Below, one piece after another: positions 9,021 through 17,980 of a stretch of 50,633 bases of DNA (position 1 is its first letter; each line of letters starts with the position of its first letter). The translations under genes were made by a program, and so were the position numbers. This stretch comes from Alphaproteobacteria bacterium (lineage in GTDB: Bacteria; Pseudomonadota; Alphaproteobacteria; Caulobacterales; Caulobacteraceae). The notes under the pieces were generated by a model. That model was not told the origin of the DNA and searched no databases. It saw only the letters and a program-made list of their open reading frames with translations. The stretch is taken from the NCBI GenBank assembly GCA_025359785.1, contig JANYET010000038.1, forward strand, positions 1 through 50,633, given 5' to 3'.

Positions 9021-9755
9021 TCAGGCCGGCGCGACCGCCCGACGATGGCGCAGGCTCGCGCCGGCCATCCCGAAGCCCGCGATCATCAGGGCCCAGGCGG
9101 CCGGTTCCGGCACGCCGCCGCCGCCGTCGCCCGCCGTCAGGTTCACCTTCACGTCATAGGAGCCGGAGTTATTGTTCCACTGGAAGCCGTCAACCGTGCC
9201 CAGGAACAGGCGCGTGGCCCCGGTCGGGGCGGTGAACAGCTGGGTCACGCTCGACGAGTTGACCCCGTCACCGATGAAGAAGATCTGCCCGAGCCCCGGC
9301 GCCAGCGCCGCGAAATTAAGGCCCAGGACGTTGAAGTTCAGCCGCCCGGGCTGCGTCCCCAAGCTCGGTGTCGAGGCGTCCAGGAACACGCCCACCAGCG
9401 ACAGCACCGTCACGCCATCGGCCCCGGCCACGCCGGTCCCGTAGTCGGCCATGTCGAACACATAGGCTCCGTCCGGTCCGGTCGCCCCGGTGCCGGCGCC
9501 GTCCGTCAATCCGGTGGCGGCGAACGACAGCACGTCGCCGCCGGCCACGACCAGCGGGACCAGCGTCGGGCTCTGCCCGGGCGTCACGTCGCCGCCGCAG
9601 CAGGCAAAGCCCGCCGTCTGGCCCGCCGTGAACGGATTGGCCTGTCCCGAGACGCTGACATTCGCCGACGAAGCCATCGCCAGCCCCGGAACCGCCAACA
9701 CCGCCGCCAGCGCCATCGCGCCCGCCGCAAGCCCAGCCCTCAGATGTCTCGCCAT
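9021..9755 (-). CDS. Secreted PEPxxWA-CTERM protein
   Basis: A 244-residue exported protein starting MARHLRAGLAAGAMALAAVLAVPGLAMAS, with AAGGGA upstream of the ATG. The body contains FACCGGDVTPG and a C-terminal strand set, ATRLFLGTVDGFQWNNNSGSYDVKV. That set resembles a galactose-binding-like module in which the Asn-rich loop could hold Ca2+. The tag is VPEPAAWALMIAGFGMAG followed by RHRR. No enzyme motif is seen. It is the third of three adjacent tagged genes on this strand. Confidence 0.85.
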   Translation of the reverse strand: MARHLRAGLAAGAMALAAVLAVPGLAMASSANVSVSGQANPFTAGQTAGFACCGGDVTPGQSPTLVPLVVAGGDVLSFAATGLTDGAGTGATGPDGAYVFDMADYGTGVAGADGVTVLSLVGVFLDASTPSLGTQPGRLNFNVLGLNFAALAPGLGQIFFIGDGVNSSSVTQLFTAPTGATRLFLGTVDGFQWNNNSGSYDVKVNLTAGDGGGGVPEPAAWALMIAGFGMAGASLRHRRAVAPA

Positions 9756-9932
9756 GGTCGTTCGTCCCTTACTGCGGCGCCGAGCATCATCCCGGCTCCA
9801 AGCTAACACAACCGCGCACACCCGTGACGCGAACGCCGCGCAGCCTTCACCGCGACCCTATCCAGGCCGCGGCCCTGGCGCATGGTTCAAATGAACCATG
9901 CCGGGCGGGTTTGTTCGAGCAAGGGCGCCGCC

Positions 9933-10397
9933 TCACGATCCAACGGAATTGGCCACGGACTTCTGGTCCAGAATGCGCGTCATCTCGCGCCGCGCGATGC
10001 GCCAACCGGTCGGGCCCTTGCGGTAGACATCGCGGTATTCGGCGACAAGCTCGACGCCGCCCGCCGACACCGGCGCGGGCAGCACGCCGTCGCCGGTTGG
10101 CCCGTCCACGACCAGCCCGATGCAGAACCCCTCCGCATGGTCGGGGCCGTGAACCGTCACGATCGCGTTCTGCAGCATGTGCCGCTTCAGTTTGTCGGTG
10201 GGCATGCGTTCGGCGAATTTGCGGATGCGTTCGTGGCCCGTCAGCTCGATGACCGGCGCGCTCAGCTGTTTCCAGACCCCGTCCTCGGTGAACACCGCGG
10301 CGAACCCCGCGTGATCGCCATCGTCCAGCCGCACGTTGTAGGCGGTCATCAGCTTCAGGCAGGCCTGCTCGATCAGCAGCTCTTCGATCTCGGTCAT
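9933..10397 (-). CDS. SnoaL-like (NTF2-fold) protein
   Basis: A 154-residue protein of the SnoaL_4/ketosteroid-isomerase-like group. It opens with EELLIEQACLKLMTAYNVRLDDGDHAGFAAVFTEDGVW, the usual helix-helix-strand start, continues with LTGHERIRKFAERM and ends with the strand pair VAEYRDVYRKGPTGWRIARREM. The fold has a polar pocket used by isomerases, cyclases and small hydrolases; the substrate cannot be told. It is cytoplasmic (no signal peptide) and stands alone between tagged secreted genes. Confidence 0.85.
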   Translation of the reverse strand: MTEIEELLIEQACLKLMTAYNVRLDDGDHAGFAAVFTEDGVWKQLSAPVIELTGHERIRKFAERMPTDKLKRHMLQNAIVTVHGPDHAEGFCIGLVVDGPTGDGVLPAPVSAGGVELVAEYRDVYRKGPTGWRIARREMTRILDQKSVANSVGS

Positions 10398-10566
10398 GAC
10401 TTGGTCCTTGTATGGGCGCCGACCCCAGTGGTCGCTGAGCGCGCTGCCTTCAGCCTCAGGCGGCTGTTTGCCAGGCGACGGCGCCTAGCAATTCGCCTGT
10501 CAGTTGAACACGGTTGTGCCGCCTCGATCAGTGTAACAATGGTTTCCAACAACTCAGGGGAACACC

Positions 10567-11220
10567 ATGCGCGCTCTATCCACTCGTCTGATCACGGTCG
10601 CCGCCTTTGCGTCGATGGCGCTGGTCCCGGCTATCGCCGCCGCCGACACGGCGAGCCTAGTCAGCAACGCGGTGATTATCGACAACAGCCCATTTTACAG
10701 CATCGGGGCGGAAGACAATATCGGTGGCGGCAACTACGCGCTGAACCACCCCGCCTTCATCGACATCCCCTATGCGACGTTCAGCTTCGGCGCCAACACC
10801 TCGGTCAACAACGCGACCCTGACCTGGAACTTCGGCACGCTGTTCAATTCCGGGCCGTCGCAGATCACGCTCTACGTTGGCAGCGACGCGGACGGCGCCG
10901 TCACGACGTCTGACCGGTTCATGGGCACGGCGATCAACACCGCGACCTATTCCGGCGGCGAGCTCGCCAGCTTCGACGTGACGTCCTTCGTGAACGCCGC
11001 CCTGGCTAGCAACCAGTTTTTCGCCGCGCGCTTCGAGGTCACGGCCGCTCCGGGCACGCTCAACGGCTATAGCGGCGGCCAGTTCGGGGATCCGTCCGTC
11101 AGGTTCAACGATCCGACGAACGGCGGCGTGCCGGAACCGGCGAGCTGGGCCTTGATGATCGGCGGGTTTGGCCTCGCCGGAACCGCCCTGCGCCGCCGCC
11201 GGGCAGCCCTGGCGGTCTAA
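10567..11220 (+). CDS. Secreted PEPxxWA-CTERM protein
   Basis: A 217-residue exported protein. AGGGGAACACC precedes the ATG and the signal peptide ends near AIAAA|DTASL. The body has alternating strands with Asn/Thr-rich loops (ATLTWNFGTLFNSGPSQITLYVG) and a C-terminal FDVTSFVNAALASNQFFAARFEV segment of the DNRLRE/polysaccharide-lyase-like beta-sandwich kind. The tag is VPEPASWALMIGGFGLAG followed by RRRR. It is convergent with the next tagged gene, 49 bp away. Binding function is inference. Confidence 0.85.
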   Translation: MRALSTRLITVAAFASMALVPAIAAADTASLVSNAVIIDNSPFYSIGAEDNIGGGNYALNHPAFIDIPYATFSFGANTSVNNATLTWNFGTLFNSGPSQITLYVGSDADGAVTTSDRFMGTAINTATYSGGELASFDVTSFVNAALASNQFFAARFEVTAAPGTLNGYSGGQFGDPSVRFNDPTNGGVPEPASWALMIGGFGLAGTALRRRRAALAV

Positions 11221-11269
11221 CGCGGCCAGCCTCCGCGGAAGCCGGCGCCGGGTCCTTTCAGTCTTGTCA

Positions 11270-12442
11270 TCACGGCCGCAGCGTGGCTGAGCGTCCGCTC
11301 AACCGGCGCTGCGCGCGGAGCGCTGCGCCCAAGCCGCCGAAGCCCAGCAGAAGCATCGCCCAGGTCGCTGGTTCCGGCACGCCGCCCGGGACCGGCGGCG
11401 GTAACGGCGCGGCCAGCACCTGGCCCCGGACAGTCAGGTACATCTGGTCCTGGAGCCGGCCGTACCCCTGGTTCGTGTCGAACAGTGTGATCAGATAGTT
11501 CTGCTCGAAGGATCCCAGGTAGGTGGTGTCCAGCGAGACGGAGAACCGGTCGGCGCCGCCGCCGGGCAGGTTGTAGAAGGTCCCTAGCGTGGTGCTGATC
11601 GCCGGCGCCCACAGCAGGCCCTGAACGGACGTCAGGTCCAGCCCGATGGTGTTGGCGTCGCCCAACGCCATCAGCTGGCTGCTCAGCGTCTGGCGGCCCG
11701 TGCCCTGAAACAGCTGGCCGAAGTCCAGTGTCAGGACGTTGCGGTTGTTGGGGTCGGGGGCGCTCTCGAACACTGGCCGCGCATGCAGCAGATAGGCGTA
11801 GGTCAGCGTGGAGCCCGCGTCCACCGACAGGGTGGTGGTGTCGAGCGATTGCGCGGCGGTGATGTTGCAGGCGCCAAACGCGCCGCAGCCCCTGCCGGCG
11901 TAGCGGCCCGGCGTCGGCGTGATTGTGGTCGAGGTCTGCTCCGTCACCTTCGCCTGCCCGGTTGCCAGCGCCTGCAGCGTCACCGGGTCGGCGTAGGCCT
12001 GCGAGACGGCCAGGCTCCCGGACCGGCCAGACGCGCCGGTGCAGACGGCGAGCGCGCACGACGCCGTGGTCGAGACCAGGTTGCTGTGCACGTTGAAGCC
12101 CGTGCCGCTGAGGCTGGCGGTCGACGCGAAGACCGTGCTGAGGCCTAGGTAGTCGTTGGCGTGCACAAGGCCGGTGACGTCCAGCGTCGTGGTCAGGTTC
12201 AGGGTCGCCGACTGCAGGACGCCCAGCCCGGTGTTGAACCCCGGCAGGGCGAAGCTCTGGGCCGCCGCGATCTGGGAGATCGGGTTGCCGCCACTGGCCG
12301 AGAGCTGCTGGGTGTAGGGGGCCGCGCTGACAATCAGCGACTGGGACGGCATGGCCCAGGCCGGCGCTACGGCCGCCAGCGCCGCCATCCCCACCATCGC
12401 GGCCATTGCCGCCGTTCGCGTCAGCCCGCTTCGCATGCGCAT
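11270..12442 (-). CDS. Large secreted PEPxxWA-CTERM protein
   Basis: A 390-residue exported protein, the largest of the six tagged proteins here. The ATG at MRMRSGL follows a GGGGGGACC ribosome-binding site. The signal peptide (AAMAAMVGMAALAAVAPAWA) is followed by a Ser/Thr-rich body with two short cysteine pairs (CALAVC and CGAFGAC). The tag is VPEPATWAMLLLGFGGLG, followed by an unusually long basic tail (RAQRRLSGRSATLRP). The tag sequence differs from those of its neighbours, suggesting older divergence. Function unknown. Confidence 0.85.
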   Translation of the reverse strand: MRMRSGLTRTAAMAAMVGMAALAAVAPAWAMPSQSLIVSAAPYTQQLSASGGNPISQIAAAQSFALPGFNTGLGVLQSATLNLTTTLDVTGLVHANDYLGLSTVFASTASLSGTGFNVHSNLVSTTASCALAVCTGASGRSGSLAVSQAYADPVTLQALATGQAKVTEQTSTTITPTPGRYAGRGCGAFGACNITAAQSLDTTTLSVDAGSTLTYAYLLHARPVFESAPDPNNRNVLTLDFGQLFQGTGRQTLSSQLMALGDANTIGLDLTSVQGLLWAPAISTTLGTFYNLPGGGADRFSVSLDTTYLGSFEQNYLITLFDTNQGYGRLQDQMYLTVRGQVLAAPLPPPVPGGVPEPATWAMLLLGFGGLGAALRAQRRLSGRSATLRP

Positions 12443-12571
12443 GATCGGTCCCCCCAAACTCAGGGCCCAAACATAAAGAACGGATTTCTCAGAAGATATT
12501 GGACCAAAGGCCTAGGACTAAAGTCGTAGGCCTCCCGCGTCGGGCGAGTGGCCGCCACCCGCCCGCGTACG

Positions 12572-13561
12572 CTATTTGCGGCCCTTGGCCGCCGCGGCGT
12601 CGGCCACCCGGCCGGCCTGCAGGATGCTGATGATGGAGTAGTTTCCCTCATGGCAGGCGTATTCGAAGATGCCGCGCGGCTCGGGGCGGAAGATCATCTC
12701 GGCGCGCCAGGGACGGGTGAACAGGGTCGGGTCCTCGACCTCGAAGGCGTAGGTGATCTCGGCGGGACCCGAGCGGGTCAGGCGCTCAGTCACGCGGGAT
12801 TTGTCGGTGAGGTAGAGGCTGTCCTCGATCTTGGTGACCCCAGGCTTCAGGCCCCGGGTTTCGATCACCAGGGTCGCGCCCTCCCAGTGGCCGATGGACT
12901 CGCCGTGCCAGTCCGCCAGCCGCAGGTCGGCGCCGGGCGTGGGGCGAGGCTCGCCGGCGCCGATGATCCGCACAAGGCGCACGTCGTGGTTCTTCTCGCC
13001 GACGATCGCCAGCCAGCCCGGCGTCTGCACCAGCTCGAGCACGTTGCCGTCATGCGAATTGAGGATCGGCGCGGCGGCCCCGGGCACGGTCAGGCACCGC
13101 TCGTCGGTGTCGCGGTTCTCGACGTTGTCGAACACCTCCGGCGCGTCCTCGCCGATGTAGAGCCGCTTTTTCGCCTCGGGCTTTCAAGGAATGCGGCCGT
13201 CCGGCGGGTCGGTGATCCATGAGGCGCGGATTTCGCCCCGGATGCGCGCCAGCCCCGGTCCATTGTCCGGAAACTCCGACTCGTTCTGCCCCAGAACGTC
13301 TTCCTTGGAGATCAGCTCGCCGTTATGGGCGCGCCTGGGCGCCTCATAGGCCTCGGCCTCGGCCGGCGTGATAGTGGGGCCCTTGAACGCCTTGGGCCGC
13401 TGCAGGCGGGTGTACCAGGCATTGGTCCAGACGCCGGTCAGGTCGCGCGCGGCGTCCGCCCTGGCGGCTTTCCGGGCCCACGCGGGCGCCGCGGCCAGCG
13501 CCACGCCGCCCGCCGCGGCGCCGGCCAGCCACCGTCGGCGGTCGATGCGTGTCACGCTCAA
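12572..13561 (-). pseudogene. Secreted protein of the HEGNY-type family, split by an in-frame TGA
   Basis: This belongs to the same family as the gene at 3794-4838. The N-terminal part has a twin-arginine-like leader (RRRWLAGAAAGGVALA) and DLTGVWTNAWYTRLQRP, reaching PPDGRIP. A TGA then occurs at 13184-13186, and the same frame continues KPEAKKRLYIGED through DTDERCL and the tail FEYACHEGNYSIISILQAGR. The paralogue has tyrosine where the stop stands, and family members often have tryptophan, so a single TGG-to-TGA change explains it. The start is uncertain: a TTG (13561) overlaps the upstream stop, and a GTG lies 6 nt later. Two separate short products are possible, but neither would be a complete domain. 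Confidence 0.75.
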
Positions 13562-13941
13562 TGGTGGTGCCCGCCGCCGCACATCCGATGAACGCCAGTG
13601 TCCATGAACATGATCTGCACGCCGGCGCTCCAGGTGAGGGTTCGCCTGCCGTCGCTCCAGATCAGCTGGACCGGCGCCAGCTCAGGCGGCCGCGCGGCCA
13701 ACGTGTGCGGCCCGTCGCCGTCGAAGGTATCGACAATGGCTACCAGCCGGCCGTGCTCGGTGGAAAACCGGGTCAGGATCGCCCCGCCGTCCTGGCAGAC
13801 GAACCGCTTGGCCACGCCCTCGGTCTCGGCGGCGCTGGGCGCATCGGGGTCGTGGCCTTGGGCGATGGCTGTCAAGGGCGCCGCCAGCGTCAGGAACACT
13901 CCCGCCAGTAAGGCCGCCACCGGCGTCCGGATCGAGGTCAT
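13558..13941 (-). CDS. MliC-like secreted protein (lysozyme-inhibitor fold)
   Basis: A 127-residue exported protein with a signal peptide ending near AIAQ. The body shows the MliC/C-lysozyme-inhibitor layout: FVCQDGGAILTRFSTEHGRLVAIV, HTLAARPPELAPVQLIWSDGRRTLTWSAG, and a final cysteine (HRMCGGGHHH) to pair with the first. MliC proteins block host or rival lysozyme; that role is inferred from the fold. GGGAG precedes the ATG. The downstream broken gene overlaps its stop, so the two were probably one operon. The His-rich C-terminus is unusual and might bind metal. Confidence 0.7.
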   Translation of the reverse strand: MTSIRTPVAALLAGVFLTLAAPLTAIAQGHDPDAPSAAETEGVAKRFVCQDGGAILTRFSTEHGRLVAIVDTFDGDGPHTLAARPPELAPVQLIWSDGRRTLTWSAGVQIMFMDTGVHRMCGGGHHH

Positions 13942-14081
13942 CGCTTGAACTCCCAGTCCCTGAGCGGCAACGCTCGCGGGTCAACGAACCCGGTTTGCCG
14001 GCCGGGGTCAACGCTGTCGGCGCCGCGGCCTTGCCACCGGCCCCGAACGGATGGGAGAAACGGCCAACGGGGAGCGAAACG

Positions 14082-16265
14082 ATGAAAAACAAGACGGGCT
14101 ATAAGACGATCGCCGCGGGCGTGGCGCTGTCGCTGGTCCTGGCGACCTCCGGCACGGCCCAGACGCCGGCCCAGACGCCGGCCCAGGCGCCGACCATCAG
14201 GACGGTCACATCGCATCCCTACGCCGCGGCGGCGGTTGATTCGGCCCGCCTGCTGGCCGCCGACGCCGAGCCCGGAACCTGGATGGCCGCGGGCCGCACC
14301 TATTCGGAACAGCGCTACAGTCCGCTCACCGGCATCAACAAAGGCAACGTCTCGAAACTAGGCTTGGCTTGGTCCGGCGACATCGACACCGAGCGCGGCC
14401 AGGAGTCGACGCCCGTCGTGGTCGACGGCGTGCTCTACATCACCACCGCCTGGTCGATGGTGAAGGCCTATGACGCGGCCTCCGGCAAGCCGCTCTGGGC
14501 CTACGATCCGAAGGTCGATCGCGCCACGGGCCAGGTCGCCTGCTGCGACGTGGTCAACCGCGGCGTCGCGGCCTGGAAGGGCAAGATCTATCTCGGCGCG
14601 CTGGACGGCCGCCTGATCGCGGTGGACGGCAAGACCGGCAAGGTCGCCTGGCAGATCCAGACGACGGACCCCACGCAGCCCTACACGATCACCCAGGTCC
14701 CGCGGATCGTGAAGGGCATGGTGATCATCGGCAACGCCGGCGCCGAATACACCTGCCGTGGCTATGTCTCGGCCTATGACGCGGCCACCGGCAAGATGAA
14801 GTGGCGCTTCTATACCGTGCCCGCCGCGCCCGGCGATCCGACCAACACCCCGATGCTCGAGGCCGCCGCCAAGACCTGGCACGGCGACTTCTGGAAGTAC
14901 GGCGGCGGCGGCACCGCCTGGGACACCATCCTCTACGATCCGAAGACCGACCTGGTCTATTTCGGCACCGGCAACGGCCTGTCATGGAGCCAGGACATCC
15001 GCAGTCCCGGCGGCGGCGACAACCTGTTCGTCGCCTCGGTGATCGCGGTCCACGCCGACACCGGAAAATACGCCTGGCACTTCCAGGAGGTGCCGGGCGA
15101 CGAGTGGGACTACGACGTCACCAACCCGCTGATGACCGCCGACCTGAAGATCCACGGGGCCGTGCGCCATGTCTTGATGCAAGCGCCCAAGACCGGCTTC
15201 TTCTATGTCTGGGACGCCAAGACCGGGAAGCTGATCTCGGCTGACAAGTTCGCGCCGCTCAACTGGGCCTCGAAAATCGATCTCAAGACTGGCCGGCCGG
15301 TCGAGAACCCCGCCGTCCGCTACACCGAGACCAAGGCGGCCATCGTCCAGCCCGCGCCGCTTGGCGCCCACAACTGGCATCCGATGGCTTACAGCCCGCG
15401 CACCGGTCTCGTGTACATCCCGGTCACCGAGAGCTCGACCGGCTTCCAGAGCATGGCCGCCAAGGATTTCGCGCCGAAGGATCGGGTCTACAACACGGGT
15501 ACCGTGGCCTTCTCCGACAAGATCACCGCCCTCTATGGCCAGCCCGGCGCGCTGGGACGCGGCAATATCAGGAGCTACCTCGAGGCCTACGATCCGGTGG
15601 CCCAGAAGGTGGTCTGGCGCGCGCCGGACCAGGACTATGGGGCGCACGGCGCCATGGTCACCGCCAGCGATCTGGTGTTCTCCGGCGACTGGTCAGGGCG
15701 CTTCTCGGCCTTTGACGCCCGGACAGGCGCCAAGCTGTGGAGCGCGCCGGTCCAGGCCGACGTGGTCGCCGCCCCGTCCACCTATACGATCAAGGGCGTG
15801 CAATATGTGGCCCTGCTGGTCGGCGCCCGCGGCCTGCCGCCCGGCCAGGTCCGCACCAACCCGCTCAGCGCCAACAACTCACGCCTGCTGGTCTTCAAGC
15901 TGGGCGCAACGGCGCAGCTTCCGCAAGCGGCCGTTGCTGGCGCCGTCGCCGGCAAGGTGCTCGACCCGCCGCTGCTGACCGGCACCAACGAGCAGGTGAT
16001 CGACGGGGAGGGCGCCTACGGCCGCTACTGCGCCGGCTGTCACGGCCAGGGCGGGACGGCGGACAAGTCGATCCCGGACCTGCGCTACGCGCCGGCGCTG
16101 AATAGCCTGCGAAGCTGGAACAGCATCGTCCTGGATGGCGCGCGCGCCGATAAGGGAATGGTTTCGTTCAAGAAAGTTCTGGCTGAAGGGCAGGCCGAGG
16201 CGATCTACCACTACATCGTCAGCCAGGCGAACAAGGCCAAGGCGACGGAGCAGGCCAAACCCTAA
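14082..16265 (+). CDS. PQQ-dependent alcohol dehydrogenase with C-terminal cytochrome c domain
   Basis: A 727-residue periplasmic quinohaemoprotein (type II alcohol dehydrogenase) that oxidises alcohols and passes electrons through its own haem. The signal peptide is followed by a QTPAQTPAQAP repeat. The eight-bladed propeller shows the vicinal disulfide C154-C155 (QVACCDVVNRG), the active-site segment GGGTAWDTILYDP and GGDNLFVASVIAVHADTGKYAWHFQEVPGDEWDYD. The haem site is C650-AGC653-H654 near the C-terminus. The ATG chosen has GGGGAGCG upstream; an earlier in-frame ATG lacks one. It is transcribed away from the MliC-like gene and ends in a 4-bp overlap with the convergent membrane-protein gene. 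No PQQ synthesis genes lie here. Confidence 0.93.
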   Translation: MKNKTGYKTIAAGVALSLVLATSGTAQTPAQTPAQAPTIRTVTSHPYAAAAVDSARLLAADAEPGTWMAAGRTYSEQRYSPLTGINKGNVSKLGLAWSGDIDTERGQESTPVVVDGVLYITTAWSMVKAYDAASGKPLWAYDPKVDRATGQVACCDVVNRGVAAWKGKIYLGALDGRLIAVDGKTGKVAWQIQTTDPTQPYTITQVPRIVKGMVIIGNAGAEYTCRGYVSAYDAATGKMKWRFYTVPAAPGDPTNTPMLEAAAKTWHGDFWKYGGGGTAWDTILYDPKTDLVYFGTGNGLSWSQDIRSPGGGDNLFVASVIAVHADTGKYAWHFQEVPGDEWDYDVTNPLMTADLKIHGAVRHVLMQAPKTGFFYVWDAKTGKLISADKFAPLNWASKIDLKTGRPVENPAVRYTETKAAIVQPAPLGAHNWHPMAYSPRTGLVYIPVTESSTGFQSMAAKDFAPKDRVYNTGTVAFSDKITALYGQPGALGRGNIRSYLEAYDPVAQKVVWRAPDQDYGAHGAMVTASDLVFSGDWSGRFSAFDARTGAKLWSAPVQADVVAAPSTYTIKGVQYVALLVGARGLPPGQVRTNPLSANNSRLLVFKLGATAQLPQAAVAGAVAGKVLDPPLLTGTNEQVIDGEGAYGRYCAGCHGQGGTADKSIPDLRYAPALNSLRSWNSIVLDGARADKGMVSFKKVLAEGQAEAIYHYIVSQANKAKATEQAKP

Positions 16266-16783
16266 CGGAACAGGCCGAAGACCAGCTGGCCCAAGGCCCG
16301 GCCGGGCAGGAAGGTGAAAAGGCCGGCGATCGCCAGGGCGCCGAGCATCAGGCCCAGGACGGCGCGCCGATGCCTGGCCACGTTGTGACGCCTTGCCTGC
16401 CAGACAAGGTTCGGGGCCATGATCAGCGTCAGCACCGAGAAGAGATGGATAGGGCTCAATCCCCCGGGATTGATGGTGTGGATCGCAAAGCTCACCAGGG
16501 CGGTGAAGATCATCAGGCCCACCCAGATGTAGCCCAGCGTCCGGTGCCGCACCGTGCCCTTCGGCAGCAGGAGCTGGGAAATGCCGATCGGCAGCGCCAG
16601 CATCACCGATCCCAGATGCGCCCAGACAACGCCGCTACGCAGTGCGTCCGGCATCGGCCGGTGGGCGAGAACCAGATTGGAAAGGCCCGCGGTGGCCAAC
16701 AGAAACACTATCACGCCGCCGAGCAGCGCCACGGTCTGCACCGGACTTGGCCGGTCGAGGGACGGCGGGGGATTTAGGACCAT
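16262..16783 (-). CDS. DUF2306-like multi-pass membrane protein
   Basis: A 173-residue inner-membrane protein with about four to five hydrophobic spans (VALLGGVIVFLLATAGL; VVWAHLGSVMLALPIGISQLLL; TLGYIWVGLMIFTALVSFAI; VLTLIMAPNLVW; AVLGLMLGALAIAGLFTFL). Conserved-looking histidines sit at WAHLG, VRHRTLGYIW and ARHRRAV, as in DUF2306 proteins, which may bind haem; that is inference. It lies 45 bp downstream of the LuxR-type regulator on the same strand, so the two may be co-transcribed. Confidence 0.8.
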   Translation of the reverse strand: MVLNPPPSLDRPSPVQTVALLGGVIVFLLATAGLSNLVLAHRPMPDALRSGVVWAHLGSVMLALPIGISQLLLPKGTVRHRTLGYIWVGLMIFTALVSFAIHTINPGGLSPIHLFSVLTLIMAPNLVWQARRHNVARHRRAVLGLMLGALAIAGLFTFLPGRALGQLVFGLFR

Positions 16784-16828
16784 GGCGCGAGGCTACCGCC
16801 GCGCCGGAATATTACAACGGCGCGCCGA

Positions 16829-17980
16829 TCAGGCGTCTTCGCCGAAATCGAGTTGCAGCCCGACGGTCTGCATCATCAGCTTGATCAGCACGGCCTGGCG
16901 GTTGGTCCCGGTCTTCTCGAAGGTCCGCGACAGGTGATTCTGCGCTGTAAAACGGCTGATCCCCAGGGTTTCGGCGGCCTCGCTGAGGTTGGCGCCTTCG
17001 AACAGGGCGAGCGCCAGACGGGCTTCTGCCGGCGTCAGCCCAAAGATATCGCGCAGCTTCTGTTCGGGCAGGCGGACGCCGGCCTCGGTGTCGGTCACGC
17101 AGACGATCACCGCCGGTCCGCCGCCCAGCAATGTCGCCGCCGGCAGCCGGATCGGCGCGACAGTGACCGACAGCGGGACGGCGCCCGCCGTCACCGCCAA
17201 CGGCATGGAGCCTCCGGTCCGGCTGTCCGCCTCACGGGTGGCCGCGCGCGCGATCAGGGCCTGCAGCGTTCGCCCCGCTCCGGCCTCAAGCGCCAGCAGC
17301 CGGCCGCCGCTGACCCGCAGGCCCTTGTGTCCGGCCACCAGTTGTTCCGCGACGCGGTTGAGGTGGCGCACGCACCCGTCGGCATCGAGCAGGAACAGGC
17401 CGTGGACGGACTCGTCGAATACGGTCGCAAATCCACTCGACATCGCACGATCCAGGGCCAGCTTCTGGCCCAATTCGAAGGCGCGAATCAGATGGCGGTG
17501 CAGGCTCTGGGCGACCTTGAGGTCGGCCTTGGAAAACTGCCCGCGTGATGCGCTGCGGGTGATGTTGATGGTAGCCGTCTCGGTCCCGCGCCGCGCCAGC
17601 CGCACCATCACGCACGAGTGGATGTCCTGCGGCTTCAGGAAGTCGTTGTAGTACTCCGTCGCCACCAGCTCGGCCTTCGGCATCCAATCCTCGTCGGTCA
17701 GGATTCGGGGCGCCCAGCCCTTCAGGAACTGGTCCGGATTGTCGACGTGGTGCAGCGGATTACGGTTAGCGTAGTAGGTTTCGTAACGCGCCGTCTCGAG
17801 CGGATCGATGCGCGAGATCATCCCGCCGCCGCTGCCGTCCACCAGGTTCAGGAGCGACAGCCAGCCCTTCTCGCCGCCGATCGCGTCGGCATAGCGTTCC
17901 ATGACCGACGTCCACAGGTTCGGCTCAACGGCGGCCCCGTAGATGAGGTCCAGTAGTTCGCTCTGATCAATACCGCCCAT
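16829..17980 (-). CDS. LuxR-family transcriptional regulator with PAS-like sensor region
   Basis: A 383-residue regulator. The C-terminal helix-turn-helix (about residues 313-372) reads FGLTPAEARLALALFEGANLSEAAETLGISRFTAQNHLSRTFEKTG, a typical LuxR/GerE domain. The middle (about residues 180-250, FATVFDESVHGLFLLDADGCVRHLNRVAEQLV) resembles a PAS fold, and the N-terminus is a long region of unknown fold. The ligand is unknown. A 17-bp tandem repeat lies about 30 bp upstream of its start. Its neighbours suggest it may control the membrane protein downstream; this is inference. Confidence 0.88.
   Translation of the reverse strand: MGGIDQSELLDLIYGAAVEPNLWTSVMERYADAIGGEKGWLSLLNLVDGSGGGMISRIDPLETARYETYYANRNPLHHVDNPDQFLKGWAPRILTDEDWMPKAELVATEYYNDFLKPQDIHSCVMVRLARRGTETATINITRSASRGQFSKADLKVAQSLHRHLIRAFELGQKLALDRAMSSGFATVFDESVHGLFLLDADGCVRHLNRVAEQLVAGHKGLRVSGGRLLALEAGAGRTLQALIARAATREADSRTGGSMPLAVTAGAVPLSVTVAPIRLPAATLLGGGPAVIVCVTDTEAGVRLPEQKLRDIFGLTPAEARLALALFEGANLSEAAETLGISRFTAQNHLSRTFEKTGTNRQAVLIKLMMQTVGLQLDFGEDA

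Noticed and set aside
10451..10490. A possible relic of a PEP-CTERM gene end (CCTCAGGCGGCTGTTTGCC...GACGGCGC)
   Set aside because: Similarity to the 3' ends of the tagged genes is short and does not keep the tag frame.
13184..13186. Selenocysteine or programmed readthrough at the in-frame TGA
   Set aside because: The equivalent residue in relatives is aromatic, not Cys; no obvious SECIS-like hairpin was recognised and the family is not redox-active. A nonsense mutation is simpler.
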